Shown piece by piece: positions 1 through 10,380 of a stretch of 64,000 bases of DNA (the stretch's first letter is position 1; each line of letters opens with the position of its first letter). Made by a program: the position numbers and the translations under genes. The notes below the pieces were generated by a model. That model was not told where the DNA came from, ran no database searches, and saw only the letters and a program-made list of their open reading frames with translations. The stretch comes from Saposhnikovia divaricata (taxonomy: Eukaryota > Streptophyta > Magnoliopsida > Apiales > Apiaceae): assembly GCA_036435485.1 (NCBI GenBank), contig CM071598.1, positions 107,754,501-107,818,500 of the forward strand, written 5' to 3'.

Positions 1-389
1 TAATACATTTCTTAAGGATTTTATATTAAGATATATATCATTTCGTTAATTCTTAATAAAAATGATAACAAACCGATGACTTGTTTCTTCACCTTCAACC
101 TATATTTCATTCTCTGTCAAATCAAAAATTCCTGAATTAATTATTGGATTTAACCCCAATTGCATAAAGAAGATTAATATTTCAATTGTTCCTTTTGGTT
201 TTGATTGTTCAATTAGTAATTAATCATTCTTTTCACTGCAATTTATTTACGTCTTTGTAATAGTTCTTCATCGTGGACACATCTATACACACGTTTGTTT
301 GGTTTTAGTTTAAAAATTATATGCGTTTATTACTTTATATCAAATTTTTTGGCATAGTTATGGTATCATCTTTCTCTTGGGTCTTGTAC

Positions 390-437
390 GATACTGAAGG
401 TGTTCGACACATAGTTATGTCGAACACCTTCAGTATC
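390..437. repeat. Perfect 20-bp inverted repeat (hairpin)
   Basis: GATACTGAAGGTGTTCGACA at 390-409 is followed by an 8-base spacer and its exact reverse complement at 418-437. A perfect 20-bp stem is unlikely by chance in AT-rich sequence and the arms are less AT-rich than their surroundings. It could be the relic of a small foldback element or a young hairpin-RNA locus. No flanking duplication is evident and no function can be assigned. Confidence 0.75.
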
Positions 438-1789
438 TTATATGGAGGCATGATTATCCCTTTCCTTTTGGTGTATTGTGACGTTAATTCCCGATTTTGT
501 TTCAACATCAAATTATAATCATCCAAAAAATAGTCCAGGTTGAGAAAAGATTATCGAGAATAATATACATATGTGGATTCGTATGTAATATGTAATGTAT
601 GAATATTATCACATGTATATAACAGTGTGTATGTATGAGTGTTTATATATTAATAAATTGTTTTTATTTTATTAATTCACTTGGCACACACGTCATCAGT
701 TGATTAGAATTTCGTTAACTTTTCGTTAATTTTTTTTTCAAATTTAATGGAGTGACATATATAGTGATTTTAGTTATGTAAATGAGTCGCAATGGAGATC
801 AGTTAGTCACTTGATAGAATTTGATGAGAACGATGGGCACTTTAATATAAACCTCATTTCTTAAAGTGTCAAAATTATAACTGATATTTGAATAAGTATG
901 GCGTCCTAGTACTACTCATTTAAATTGTGATTGTGTTCTCGAATATAACTTAAAAGATAAATAAATGAAAAGAACTTTATTCCTCCGTCTCATGTGTTGA
1001 CTAATTCCTCAGTGAAAGAATGTAGAAAAATTAGGATAAAATATTGGAGAATTTCACTACAAAAGATTTGTGTGGATGAAAAATTCTAAGGAAATCAAAA
1101 ACAAAACTTCCCCTAATTTTTAAATTTTATGTTCTCTGATCCAAAGTTACTATAAAAACAAATTACTAGATGTTTTCTACTTATGACATAAATTTGTATA
1201 CATTCAAAGAATTGGTCTAAATGTGTTATACATTATCCAACATATTTATATATCACGAAACATCTTATTTTGAGTGCTTATTGAACGAATGAATCAAATT
1301 ATTTACAAACTAAAATAGGGACATTAGAACAAAACAGGTTTGATGGAAAATATACAATTATGCCCAAATATATTCTTTAAGTCGTAAAAGTAAATGAGTT
1401 TACGTCAATTGCTAGAAGATGACGAGTGCTTTGCACAGATTATTTTGTTAGTTCTAACTAGTTTACTAAGTTTTGCTTCGTAGTGACATTTTAATTTTTT
1501 TAAAAATATATTTTTTCTAGTTATTTATTTAAATAAAATAAATGACAATATTTCTCACATAATTTTAAGATTTACTTTTAATTTTTTGAAAATGGTAATT
1601 TGAATTGAGAAGAAAGTTTAAATTGAGACGATTTGAGAGGCAATACCTCACTACCCCCCGTCTTCTCCTTTACATAACAATGTGTATCCCTAAAAAGAAC
1701 ACAATCAGTGCGTAAAAAAATCGATCACATTTTTATTTCGAACAAGGTGATTAATAAATTGATCGAAAATATATACTCATTTCTAATAA

Positions 1790-1970
1790 AATTATATCCT
1801 ATTATATAATACGATCCTTAGATCTAAGAATCTATCCTTGGATTTTTGCTAGTTCTCTTATATTATTCCTCGCTTATTCTTTTTTTTGTCGTCGTTAAGA
1901 ATCGATCTTAGATCTTTGGTAATTTTTTTCTATTATCCCATTTACTCTCGTTATGTAATAGGATATAATT
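1790..1970. repeat. MITE-like foldback element, about 180 bp
   Basis: AATTATATCCTATTATATAA at 1790-1809 is matched in inverted orientation by the arm ending at 1970 (reverse complement AATTATATCCTATTACATAA). The complementarity continues inwards through AGATCT-containing segments (around 1820 and 1910), so most of the block can fold on itself. This resembles a small non-autonomous DNA transposon. I could not define a clear target-site duplication, so the superfamily is open. Confidence 0.45.
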
Positions 1971-2690
1971 CTCTCGATTAGACTAATAATGAATAATATT
2001 AAAATAAAATCTTAGAAACTTCTCTTGCATAATTTGTTTTAATTGAAAAACAAACATAAAAATATAATATAAATTTTAATTATATAATTAGATGTATTAA
2101 TAATTTATTTTACATATATTTGTATGAAAAATTGATAAGTTTCTTTAAAATAGGATATTACATTGTAGAAAAAGAATAGGATAGACCTTGTGAAGTATTT
2201 TTGTCATGGTTGTAGATTTCAGAAATCGGAACAAATCGGTTTAGCTACCTAATAGCGATTCATCGGTAAATCAGGATTTAGCGGAATGATAAATCGGATC
2301 AAAAATCGAATTTTTTTTAATTTTTTTAATAATATTTAATAAATTAATCTATTTTTTAATATAATATACCATTTAAAAAAATTTCATAGCAATAATCGGA
2401 TTTTTAAATCGATTCGATCAAATATTTTTTAACGATTATCGACAATTTTTGGAACACTGTTTGTACAAACTTGTAAAGTTAGAAAGCAAAAAAATAGATT
2501 TCGTAACTAATATTTTTGTTTCTTTAAGAGCAAAAAAAAAATTGGTATATAAATATTAGGTAATATTATAACGATTTGGGTTCCAAGAATAAGTATATAT
2601 CCGAGCGCGGTTACGAACAAAATTTGTGAACTTTCTTTCTTGTTCATCAGAAGCCCTAAATAATTAGCTGATACATATATCTGCGACAGT

Positions 2691-2814
2691 CCTATAAATA
2701 TATAGTTAGTTGACATAAGTTTTTATTGTGTACAATACTATTATACAAAAGTAGATATACAGCAAAAGAAAGAAAAGTGTATACAAGAGAGATTAATCCA
2801 GGAGAGAAATAGTT
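2691..2814 (+). promoter_or_regulatory. Putative TATA box and 5' leader of the 2815 ORF
   Basis: TATAAATATA at 2693-2702 is a good plant TATA box about 110 bases upstream of the ATG at 2815. The segment between is purine-rich (AAAGAAAGAAAAG, GAGAGA), as is common in plant leaders. Spacing would put transcription start near 2725-2735. This is a sequence-pattern inference only. Confidence 0.4.
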
Positions 2815-3165
2815 ATGGCTGGTGTTGTAGACTACAAAGAGAGATATAGTAATGGTAGTGAAGCTTTGGACAGGTGGATTGCAGATTGTTTTATGGATCC
2901 TCAGCCTTCTACTTACTATTGTAAACCATTATCAACTGTCCCACCCGCCGGTGTGAATAATGTTAATGTGATTATTTTGCATAAAGAAGAAAAGTTGAAT
3001 CCTCGTGGTTGCGAGAAAAAATTTGATCCAATTTATGCCTTGGAGGATACTGAACGATTTGTATCCGAGCTTTTGGGAACGAAAAACACGAAGAAAATTA
3101 ATGTGTCTCGTTACGGCTCCAATCGCGTTGGTTATGGTCTTACAAACCTTAAGCAACAGCCATAA
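2815..3165 (+). CDS. Small hypothetical protein, 116 aa, unrecognised
   Basis: An ORF from an ATG at 2815 to a TAA at 3163-3165 encodes 116 residues. A TATA box and purine-rich leader lie upstream, which supports a real or recently real gene. The protein has no signal peptide or membrane segment. It contains WIADCFMDPQPSTYYCKPLS near residues 21-40 and a basic C-terminal part with NTKKINVSRYGSNR. I considered a degenerate NAC-type DNA-binding domain, but the diagnostic motifs are absent. The same frame stays protein-like after the stop (3211-3315), and another frame reads on to 3433, so this may be the 5' part of a longer broken or intron-containing gene. The LINE remnant begins about 100 bases further on. 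Function unknown. Confidence 0.4.
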   Translation: MAGVVDYKERYSNGSEALDRWIADCFMDPQPSTYYCKPLSTVPPAGVNNVNVIILHKEEKLNPRGCEKKFDPIYALEDTERFVSELLGTKNTKKINVSRYGSNRVGYGLTNLKQQP

Positions 3166-3210
3166 GACAAAACGAGTCTAGGTCACAAAAATTAAGTTGT
3201 TGTTACCAAT

Positions 3211-3433
3211 GATTATAATTCGAGATCGAAGGCCTCTAAGCGAAAGTTTGATGATTTGGATAGTGATGATGTTAAAGATGTCAAAAAAACAAAAAATTAT
3301 TCCGGGGATTGTGCGTAAAAGACCAGAGCAACCAAAGTATATGGCTAAACCAAATGGAAAGCCAAGTGTAAAGGAAAGATTTTTAGTCCCCGAGACTCTT
3401 AAGAAATACAATTTCCAGTCACTCGTTTGCTAG
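3211..3433 (+). pseudogene. Possible downstream remnant of the 2815 gene
   Basis: In the same frame as the 2815 ORF, after two stops, 3211-3315 encodes a lysine- and aspartate-rich stretch (SKASKRKFDDLDSDDVKD) that looks like a nuclear, charged linker. A second frame then runs to a TAG at 3431-3433 (RKRPEQPKYMAKPNGKPS). Either a small intron near 3130-3210 and one frameshift separate these from the upstream ORF, or the locus has decayed. No domain is recognised. Confidence 0.25.
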
Positions 3434-3539
3434 CCTCTGTTTATTAATATATTAAAAGATTTGTACAATTACATGTAAAAAACATATACATCTTCTATTG
3501 TGCAATTATTTCTCAAGTTCAATTGCAGGTGAAGAGTAT

Positions 3540-4589
3540 AATTGAAGGGGTTTGGTGAAAGAATTTGTTTTGTATGTATTTCTTATTCAGATTTCCAGAT
3601 TTCTTTCTTCATTGGAAGACGTCTGTCCAAAAATTACACATCTTATGTTCGCTGATGACATCTTCCTGTTCTGCAAGGGAGATCACGAATCTATCAATCT
3701 TATTCTAGACAGCATGGAGTCATTTCCAAAAATTTCTGGTTGGTGGTTAACAGTGTCAAGTGCACAGCGTTCTTCAGCAATATGCCAATAGTTATCATAC
3801 AACAAAGTCTTCAAAGATCTAAATTTATCTTGGGGGAGATGCCGGTAAAATTTCTGTGGTTGTCGTTATTATCTTCTAGATTAAAAGCGCTTGATTATCA
3901 ACCTCTAATTGATGCTATTCGTAGTCATAGATTTGTCTGGACTAATAAATCTCTATCTTATGGTGGCCGGTTGCAGCTGATAAACTCAGTTCTTACATCA
4001 AAACTAATGGGCTACTTACTTATTTCTTCTGAAGTGTGTTATTAATAAATTACAATCTGTGATATCTAATTTTCTTTGCCAAGGTAAAAAGGGACGGTAC
4101 AAAGTTTCGTGGCATGATTGCTGCTACCCCGGGGAAGAGGGTGATCTTGGGATAATAAATCTGATGGATTTGCACTTTGTTTCTATTAACTACCAGCTTT
4201 GGCGTATTAAATCCTCCCAGCACTCCATTTGGATTATGCGGGTTCAATAAATTTTCCTTAGAAATAAAGCATTTTGGATGATGGCGGTTCCTCGAGATTG
4301 TCCTTGGAGTCTGCAATTGATTCTGAAAAGTAGAGCTTCTGTTCTTAACCACATTTCCTACCGAGTTGGTAAGCACTCAAAAACAAATCTCGTTTCTATA
4401 TATGAGTCTACCTCCTTGGGTCGTTTGGAAAGATATATTGACAATGCATGCCTCCAGTTTCTTGGTTTTACTTTTATATATCACTAGTTTGTTAATCCAA
4501 TATTAAGTTTTGTAACTTGGTTGTCAATTAAACATAGGCTTATGACCAGGGATTGAATTTTTTGGTTTAACCTCCAGCTTCCTCCTGTA
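3540..4589 (+). pseudogene. LINE reverse transcriptase fragment, left part
   Basis: Three frames together encode the C-terminal half of a plant L1-type reverse transcriptase. They show the catalytic FADD box (3648-3659, preceded by KITHLM), then KFLWLSLLSSRLKALDYQPL and SYGGRLQLINSVL, then VSWHDCCYPGEEGDLGIINL and WSLQLILKSR. This order (catalytic box, thumb, connection) is typical of plant LINE ORF2. The endonuclease and N-terminal RT are missing, as expected for a 5'-truncated LINE, and frameshifts and stops make it non-functional. The fragment stops at CTGTA (4585-4589), where copia A begins, and resumes at 29242 with the zinc-binding domain. The last codons before the break and the first after it fit together as PPVC-VLC. 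Confidence 0.85.
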
Positions 4590-5090
4590 TGTTGGGGTCT
4601 GCCCCAAATTCTTAATTAAGTTAAGAATCATATTATGAGCAGAATTCTAATTTGTGATAATTGAGGTGATTCTTATTTTGGTACGAATATTAATTGTGGA
4701 AAGAATTCCTATCCAAGATAGAAAAAAGATGGTAATTGTCAAAAATAGGATTTGAAATAGAATAAGAATAGAATATTTATGGTGCCTATAAATATAGATA
4801 TTTGTAGGAGTTTTAGAGAATTGTAAAAGTTAGAGAGTTGTGTGCGATACACAAGAGAGAGCTTTTGTGATCAAGGTGAGGTGATTGTATTTAAGAGTGT
4901 TTAGTGAGGGAGCGACTCCAATCTTTTAATACATTCATATTTGGTGGAATTGTGGTTTTACCCTCCCTTGAGGGGTATCCACATTAATTTGTTGTGTTTT
5001 TTACTTTCATGTTTATTATTGCGTTTGATTAACGTTGAGGGGTATCCACATTACCCTCCCTTGAGGGGTATCCACATTAATTTGTTGGTC
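4590..5090 (+). repeat. Copia A 5' LTR with rearranged right end
   Basis: It matches the 3' LTR (7992-8462) from TGTTGGGGTC to about GATTAACGTTGA (5038), including a TATA box (4787-4794). After that the expected end and the tRNA primer site are absent. Instead a roughly 34-bp segment containing ACCCTCCCTTGAGGGGTATC (from about 4960) is repeated (from about 5053). The end was remade by duplication or template switching, so the limit at 5090 is approximate. Confidence 0.7.
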
Positions 5091-5109
5091 TTGAGTTGAT
5101 TTTTTCTTG

Positions 5110-6227
5110 GTTTGATAGAGGATCTAAAGTCGTTGGGGATTGATGCACCAAAGTATGATGGGAAGACGGATTTTACTATGTGGCAGTTAACCTTCAAGAA
5201 TTTGTTAATTCAATAAGGACTTGATGAAGCCTTGGAGAAGGAGAAGCCAAAAGAGATGAGTGATGCAGATTGGGCGAAAATTCAGAAGAGAGCGGAGAGT
5301 ACAATTAGGCTTGCACTTGCACCTGAGGTGAGGTATAACGTGTTGAAGGAGTCAACACCAAAAGAGATACGGGACAAGTTAGCAAGCATCTATGCGTCAA
5401 AGTCGTTGACCAACCGACTTAATTTGAAGATGGAGTTGTACTCTTTAAAACTGGATGAGACGGGTAATCTCCATGATCACATCAATTGTTTTAATCAGTT
5501 AGTGTGTCATCTTGCTAATGTTGATGAGCTGATGAAAAGCGAGGAACAAGCTTTGTTGCTGTTGTCATCGTTGTCGAGTTCCTTCAAGTATTTTAAGCAA
5601 ACGCTGTTAGTAGGGAGGACAACTCTTATGCTTGGTGATGTATTAAAAGCGTTAAGAGATAATGAGAGGATGAAAAAGGATGTTGTTTCTTAAAGTGGTG
5701 AGGCAGTTTTAGCTGTCCAAAGTGCTGAAAGAGGCGCAGTCGCCGTGACCTACAAAGAAGAAGTAAATCTCGGCCGAATAAGACAGATATGAGCATTGTT
5801 GAGTGCTATTATTGTGGTGAAACGGATCATATGGAAATGTTCTGTCCAAGCTTTAAAGAAGATTTGATGTCTTTTAAGTAGATAAAAGGAACGAACAAAG
5901 ATAATGATGCAAACTATACACATATGATCGAGGATGGAGAGTTTTTGATGGCAAGTGAGGATACCGTTTCTGGTTCGATGAAGAATAAATCAGAATGGGT
6001 GATGGATTCTGCTGCTTCCATGCATATATGTAGAGATCGAGCGATGTTTTAGACTTTATGCACTGATGAAATTCTTGGTAATATCATTGTGGGTAATGAT
6101 GAGAAGATGAAGGTTCAAGGAGTTGAAACTATTCATCTTAAACTCCATGATGGTACGATTAAGAAAGCTCTCAATGTGGGATACGTACCAGATGCATTGT
6201 AGAATGTGTTATCTTTGAGTGTTTTGG
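5110..6227 (+). pseudogene. Copia A gag and protease, broken
   Basis: Capsid-type Gag of the UBN2 class is read from about 5110 (YDGKTDFTMWQ) through 5693. It includes KSLTNRLNLKMELYSLKL and HINCFNQLVCHLA. A TAA lies inside it at 5214-5216 and another at its end (5691-5693). A CX2CX4HX4C zinc knuckle (CYYCGETDHMEMFC, 5804-5845) follows in another frame. The aspartic protease motif reads WVMDSAASMHIC with Asp at 6005-6007; the usual Asp-Ser-Gly is here Asp-Ser-Ala, a damaged active site. More stops follow. The frame is cut at 6228 by the solo LTR and resumes at 7801. Confidence 0.8.
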
Positions 6228-6232
6228 CATCA

Positions 6233-7795
6233 TGTTTGCACTAAATCACGCAAGTGTACGTGGTCACAAGTAATATAGATATAGGTCAAGTTCGTTCCCA
6301 TAGAGATCTGGTTTAGGTTTTAATTCAGCTAGTGTACCTATGCAACAATGTATCTGGTTTAGGTTTTAATTCAGCTAATGTACCTATGCAACAATGTATG
6401 GTTTTTACTCACTGCTAAGACAATTAACAAATTTGGGTTGTGATTAACTAAATTAACTAAGATGCAAATTAACAAGAATTAGATCTAATTGACTAATGAG
6501 ATTTAAAACTGATTTACTTATGAGAATAAAACCATGGGATCCTAACTTCATTAAATACTTCGCTTAGATCTGACGCCATTAATCACTATATGCAATGGTT
6601 ATGATATCTGATCGGATAACACGAAACAAGTACACGCTACCTATCAGTATACGTATACCAAACTACCCATACATCCACAAAAGAGATAGAAGATGATTAG
6701 ACACCAATCATGCTTAGACCCTATATGTATATAGAATTTGAAAACATAACGGTTGAGGAACAAGTTATCCATATTGATCACATAGGGCAACATAATATAT
6801 TTCTATTTATTCTACAAATCATGTTGATGAACAATCATGAACCTATGCTAGCATGGAAAGTTCTAAATCTCAAGATCCACTTTCACTTTACAAGAGATTA
6901 ACAGATTAGATGTTAGCTACGCATCTAACATTTAAGCATAACCATACGAGGATATCATATATACATCACACACAGATCTTTTAAGCATCAAGATACTAAA
7001 GCTCCATAAATAAATTCGTTAGAATCCCATGACAACGATTAGTTCATAATCGAACCGTTCATCATCATGGGATCAAGTGAAAACATGATGATAAAACAAG
7101 ATTGAATAAATATAATAATACTAGAGTATGAGTTTAGAAAACAAATCCGAAAACTCGAATCTAAAGTAAGCCTAAGAAAAGAATACAAAAGATGAAGTAG
7201 ATCTAGATCCCCGTTGCTTGTCACGAGCATTGGTGAATCCTTCTCTGCTTTTCTCCCTCGTCTTTCTAAGTTATGATACTAATTACAATGTTAAGATGTG
7301 TTTAAATAGGCCCTAGAATACTTATCCAACAAGAAAAATCCAAAAATAACAATTAAATTCGAAGCAAGATAGAATTCCAGCAATTTCCAGCATCACGCGC
7401 GCTGCCAACCCCCACTGAGCGCTGCCAGCGCCCAGCATTCTGTCCCTCGCATGCTGCCAGTGCCCACTGAGCGCTGCCAGCCCTCAGCTTCCTGCCCGGC
7501 TGATTTTTCAGCTCTTTTCTTCGTTCTCGCTCCATTTTCTTCCCGTTTCTTTTGCATTAGCTGCTGTCTTCAATCTCAATACACATGAAACTCCATGGTA
7601 GCATAAGAAATCACTCTTTTCTTTATTCCAAGCTAATAATCCACTCCAAAGTCAACGAAAAATGCCAATCCTAGCCGAAATAGCTAAGCCTGCACAATTA
7701 ACGAAAACACATCAAACACACCACATACTTGAGTCCAAGTCAATCAATTTAATCCGAAATAAAGCGATCCAATTGGATATGAAATCCATTTATCA
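6233..7795 (-). mobile_element. Solo LTR, Athila/Tat-like gypsy, inside copia A
   Basis: A 1563-bp block starts (minus strand) TGATAAATGGATTTC and ends TTTAGTGCAAACA, flanked by CATCA at 6228-6232 and 7796-7800. Taking it out with one CATCA restores the copia A reading frame (VLASRGYRFVGRGRSYKVYK). The terminal TGATAAATG and the segment with GTACACTTGCGTG resemble the large Athila-like element at 10381-20654 and plant Athila/Tat LTRs in general. It holds a local duplication (about 6308-6397) and a GC-rich tandem stretch (7395-7490). No internal genes are present. Confidence 0.85.
7395..7490. repeat. GC-rich imperfect tandem repeats in the solo LTR
   Basis: The motif CACTGAGCGCTGCCAG and variants recur (about 7411, 7465) together with GCTGCCAGTGCCC. 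The block is much richer in G and C than the rest of the LTR. It is probably a U3 or R repeat block of the parental family. Confidence 0.6.
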
Positions 7796-7800
7796 CATCA

Positions 7801-7975
7801 CGAGGGTACAGATTCGTTGGACGAGGGCGAAGTTACAAGGTGTATAAGGGAAAGAGCTTGATTCTACAAGGGATGATGAATAAGAAGAACATCTATTGTT
7901 TATATGAGGAAGCAACAATGATAAAGACCGAGAGAAAGGAAAGATTCTCGGAATCAGTTGAGGTGTTAGGAATTT
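7801..7975 (+). pseudogene. Copia A pre-integrase remnant
   Basis: The frame that broke at 6227 continues here as GYRFVGRGRSYKVYKGKSLI, matching the GAG_pre-integrase segment that follows protease in copia polyproteins (typically KVYKG then LYxL; here NIYCLY). It ends after about 55 residues at a TGA near 7975, just before the polypurine tract. Everything from the integrase core to RNase H has been deleted. Confidence 0.75.
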
Positions 7976-7991
7976 GAGCCAAGGGAGGATT

Positions 7992-8462
7992 TGTTGGGGT
8001 CCGCCCCGAATTCCTAATTAAGTTAAGAATCCTATTATGAGCAGAATTTTAATTTGTGATAATTGAGGTGATTCTTATTTTGGTAGGAATATTAATTGTG
8101 GAAAGAATTCCTATGCAAGATAAAAAAAGATGGTATTGTCACAAATAGGATTTGAAATAGAATAGGATTAGAATATTTGTGGTGCCTATAAATATAGATA
8201 TTTTTAGGGGTTTTGGAGAACTTCAAAAGTTAGAGAGTTGTGTGCGATACACAAGAGAGAGCTTTTGTGATCAAGGTGAGGTGATTGTATTCAAGAGTGT
8301 TGAGTGAGTGAGGGACTCCAATCTTGTAATACATTCATATTTAGTGGAATTGTGGTTTTACCCTCCCTTGAGGGGTTTTCAAGTTAATTTGTTGTGTTCT
8401 TTACTTTCGTGTTTGTTATTGTGTTTGATTAACGTTGATCTATAGTGGATGCGATCCTAACA
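7992..8462 (+). repeat. Copia A 3' LTR
   Basis: 471 bp, TGTTGGGGTC to CCTAACA, closely matching 4590-5038. It is preceded by the purine-rich AAGGGAGGATT. Its last two bases and the first three of the TSD (CACTG, 8461-8465) form the duplicated target site of element C. Confidence 0.85.
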
Positions 8463-8465
8463 CTG

Positions 8466-8543
8466 TGTTACGAATGGAGCTATTTTTAGGTTTTAGATAA
8501 AAAATTCAAACGAGAAAAAGAGAAGAGAAAAACAAAGAAGCAC
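8466..8543 (-). repeat. Element C 3' LTR remnant
   Basis: About 77 bases are nearly identical to 28565-28642 (TTACGAATGGAGCTATTTT, then AGATAAAAAATTCAAACGA). Similarity stops at 8543, so a deletion removed the start of this LTR and the polypurine tract, joining the LTR tail to coding-like sequence. Confidence 0.75.
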
Positions 8544-10380
8544 CTGGCAGAACCTATTTAAGCTCCAGTCAAGATTCATTTCAGATACAAGTCCCTCCTC
8601 ATGTTTCAGAACTTTAAATTCTTCACCAAACATCTCTAAAAGGTGGGCTATGTCAATTCCTAAAGCACATGAAACTTTCTTCTTCCATGGCCATATCTCT
8701 GAAAGCCTTTCCTTTGATAAAACCCACATAATAAACTGAGAGAACGCGGAAAGCTTCACCTTAACAGATTTTGACTCACAACCAAATATTGTCCCCTTTA
8801 CATCATTTTTAGGTTGTAACTTAAAGTGCATTTTAGCATAATGGTCATTAATAGTTAAGGCTTCTAAGAGAATACCAAATTGACACACAGTGTAACAATG
8901 CAATTGTATTCCTCTATCAGTCCAAGCACCATAAACATCGCGTTCCGAAAAACATGTTTTAATACCAAGTTGTCAATCAATTGACAAAGAACCTCAAGAA
9001 TAGTTAAGACCTCCTTATTGCAATTGAGATATATGTTTTGTGTTGAACACGAGGTAAAGAACAACACTGGCTTCTGTGCATTCCAATCGTAAAATAATAC
9101 CAGAAATTATTCCATTTTGTTGAAAGAAGTGAAGTGAAATTCAAGTAGTCAGTATGATGATACCTTCTGCAATAGAGGGTATTGCAAATTTATGCCACTC
9201 TCTCACTTTAAATGACACAAAGGCGCCAATAGGCTTGTTATTATCACGATATAGGTTACGAACTTTGTTATTTCTGTGTTTAAAACCACTTTTACAAGCT
9301 AAGATAATTATATCCGATGCAATTTTAGTCCTTCCTACAAAGTCTCCTACTTCATTTTGGTTCTGAAACAATATTCCGAGTTTCCATTCCAACCTTGGAA
9401 TTACAGGAGAGAAGAAACTAGCAGAGAAACAAGCACCCTCGACAAGCTTCACACCCTCAGTCATGGCGCTCCCATCCTTAAATATATCAGCCTGCATGAT
9501 AGCACCATAAGTAACATCTTGGTGTGTGTTACTGATTGTAATATCTTTTTTGTTTTATCCTACACTGTTATTAACTACTTCGAGCATGGACTCAGTCCCT
9601 TGCAACTGAGAATCATTTCCACCTTCCCCATAATCATTTGAATGAACCTTGGAAAATGAGACACCATTTTGCCACTTCTGAAGAGCTACACTAGAACTTT
9701 TCATGGTGATTTCATCAACCAAGTTTACACTAATTCTAGTACTTACATCAACTGACACTTCAAATATATCAGTTCTCTCATCTGAATGAGAGCCATCAAA
9801 AACATCGTTTAAACTCTTGTGCATGTCATCTCGAGGTTCAGTACTAAATAAATCATTAATTTCATTTATTTTGTCATCGTTTAAAATATCTGCCGTTTAG
9901 CACCCTCTTCTTTAGCACTTCCATTTACCACCCCAAACACTTTTTGCAACTGTGCTTCTTTCTTGTTAAAGGACTCTGAAATCAATAGTTGATCTATCTG
10001 ATTGTCGGAAGAATAATAGAAGTTATAGCCAGTTTGTAAAACCTTATTAACCATATTACTATCTTCACTTTTCCCAACTCCATACTTCTTTATATTACCC
10101 TCTTCCACCAGTTCTGCGAAGGAGCTACTAATTTATGAAACATTTTCTAAGAGATATTCTGCTTCACCAATTGAATATGGAACTTCCACACACTTCTTGG
10201 GTGTTATAACAATGCCCTTTGCACATCCTTCTTCGCCCTCTGCTTTACCAGAGAATGTTGAGAATATATGCTCCTTCTTGATGGTGTTCCTTAGAATAAA
10301 GACAATCATGACCCCTCCAAGAGTCATTGAATCATGCGAATATGGATTTAAATCCAACGACGACAGACCTTGTACCTTCT
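8544..10380 (-). pseudogene. Element C unknown ORF, downstream part, broken
   Basis: Reading leftward, this continues the frame from 20660 after removal of the Athila-like element: VQGLSSLDLNPYSHDSM, then GKAEGEEGCAKGIVITPKK. One nonsense codon (10133-10135) precedes in-frame KKYGVGKSEDSNMVNKVLQ. A single-base shift near 9890 then leads to TEPRDDMHKSLNDVFDGSHS (end 9555). Further pieces at 9497-9141 (VGRTKIASDIIILACKSGF, KVREWHKFAIPSIAEG), 9067-8864 and 8903-8544 (WVLSKERLSEIWPWKKK) complete it. I recognise no polymerase, integrase, protease, chromodomain or membrane motif. It is acidic to neutral, serine-rich in the middle, and could be a captured host sequence or a lineage-specific retrotransposon protein. 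Confidence 0.5.

Larger units (their letters stand above)
1..2690. other. AT-rich intergenic region
   Basis: I see no convincing gene here. The sequence is strongly AT-rich with many stops in all frames, and the only ORFs (about 65 codons, both strands of 321-526) lie across a short perfect hairpin and look like chance. Two palindromic structures (390-437 and about 1790-1970) are listed separately. The rest may be decayed transposon sequence, but I recognise no family. Confidence 0.6.
4590..8462 (+). mobile_element. Copia A: deleted Ty1/copia retrotransposon
   Basis: The element has LTRs beginning TGTTGGGGTC (4590 and 7992) and ending CCTAACA (8462). The TSD is CTGTA at 4585-4589; its right copy is at 29237-29241 because element C later entered the junction. 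Inside are gag, zinc knuckle, protease and a pre-integrase piece, then directly a polypurine tract (AAGGGAGGATT) and the 3' LTR. Integrase, reverse transcriptase and RNase H are missing, so it is an internally deleted copy that could move only if helped. A solo LTR of another family sits at 6233-7795. Confidence 0.85.

Noticed and set aside
2815..3165. NAC transcription factor domain
   Set aside because: The conserved NAC subdomain motifs are not present; resemblance is limited to a few residues.
8463..8467. CTGTG as a mutated right TSD of copia A
   Set aside because: The exact copy CTGTA is at 29237-29241; element C's insertion at CACTG explains the apparent mismatch.
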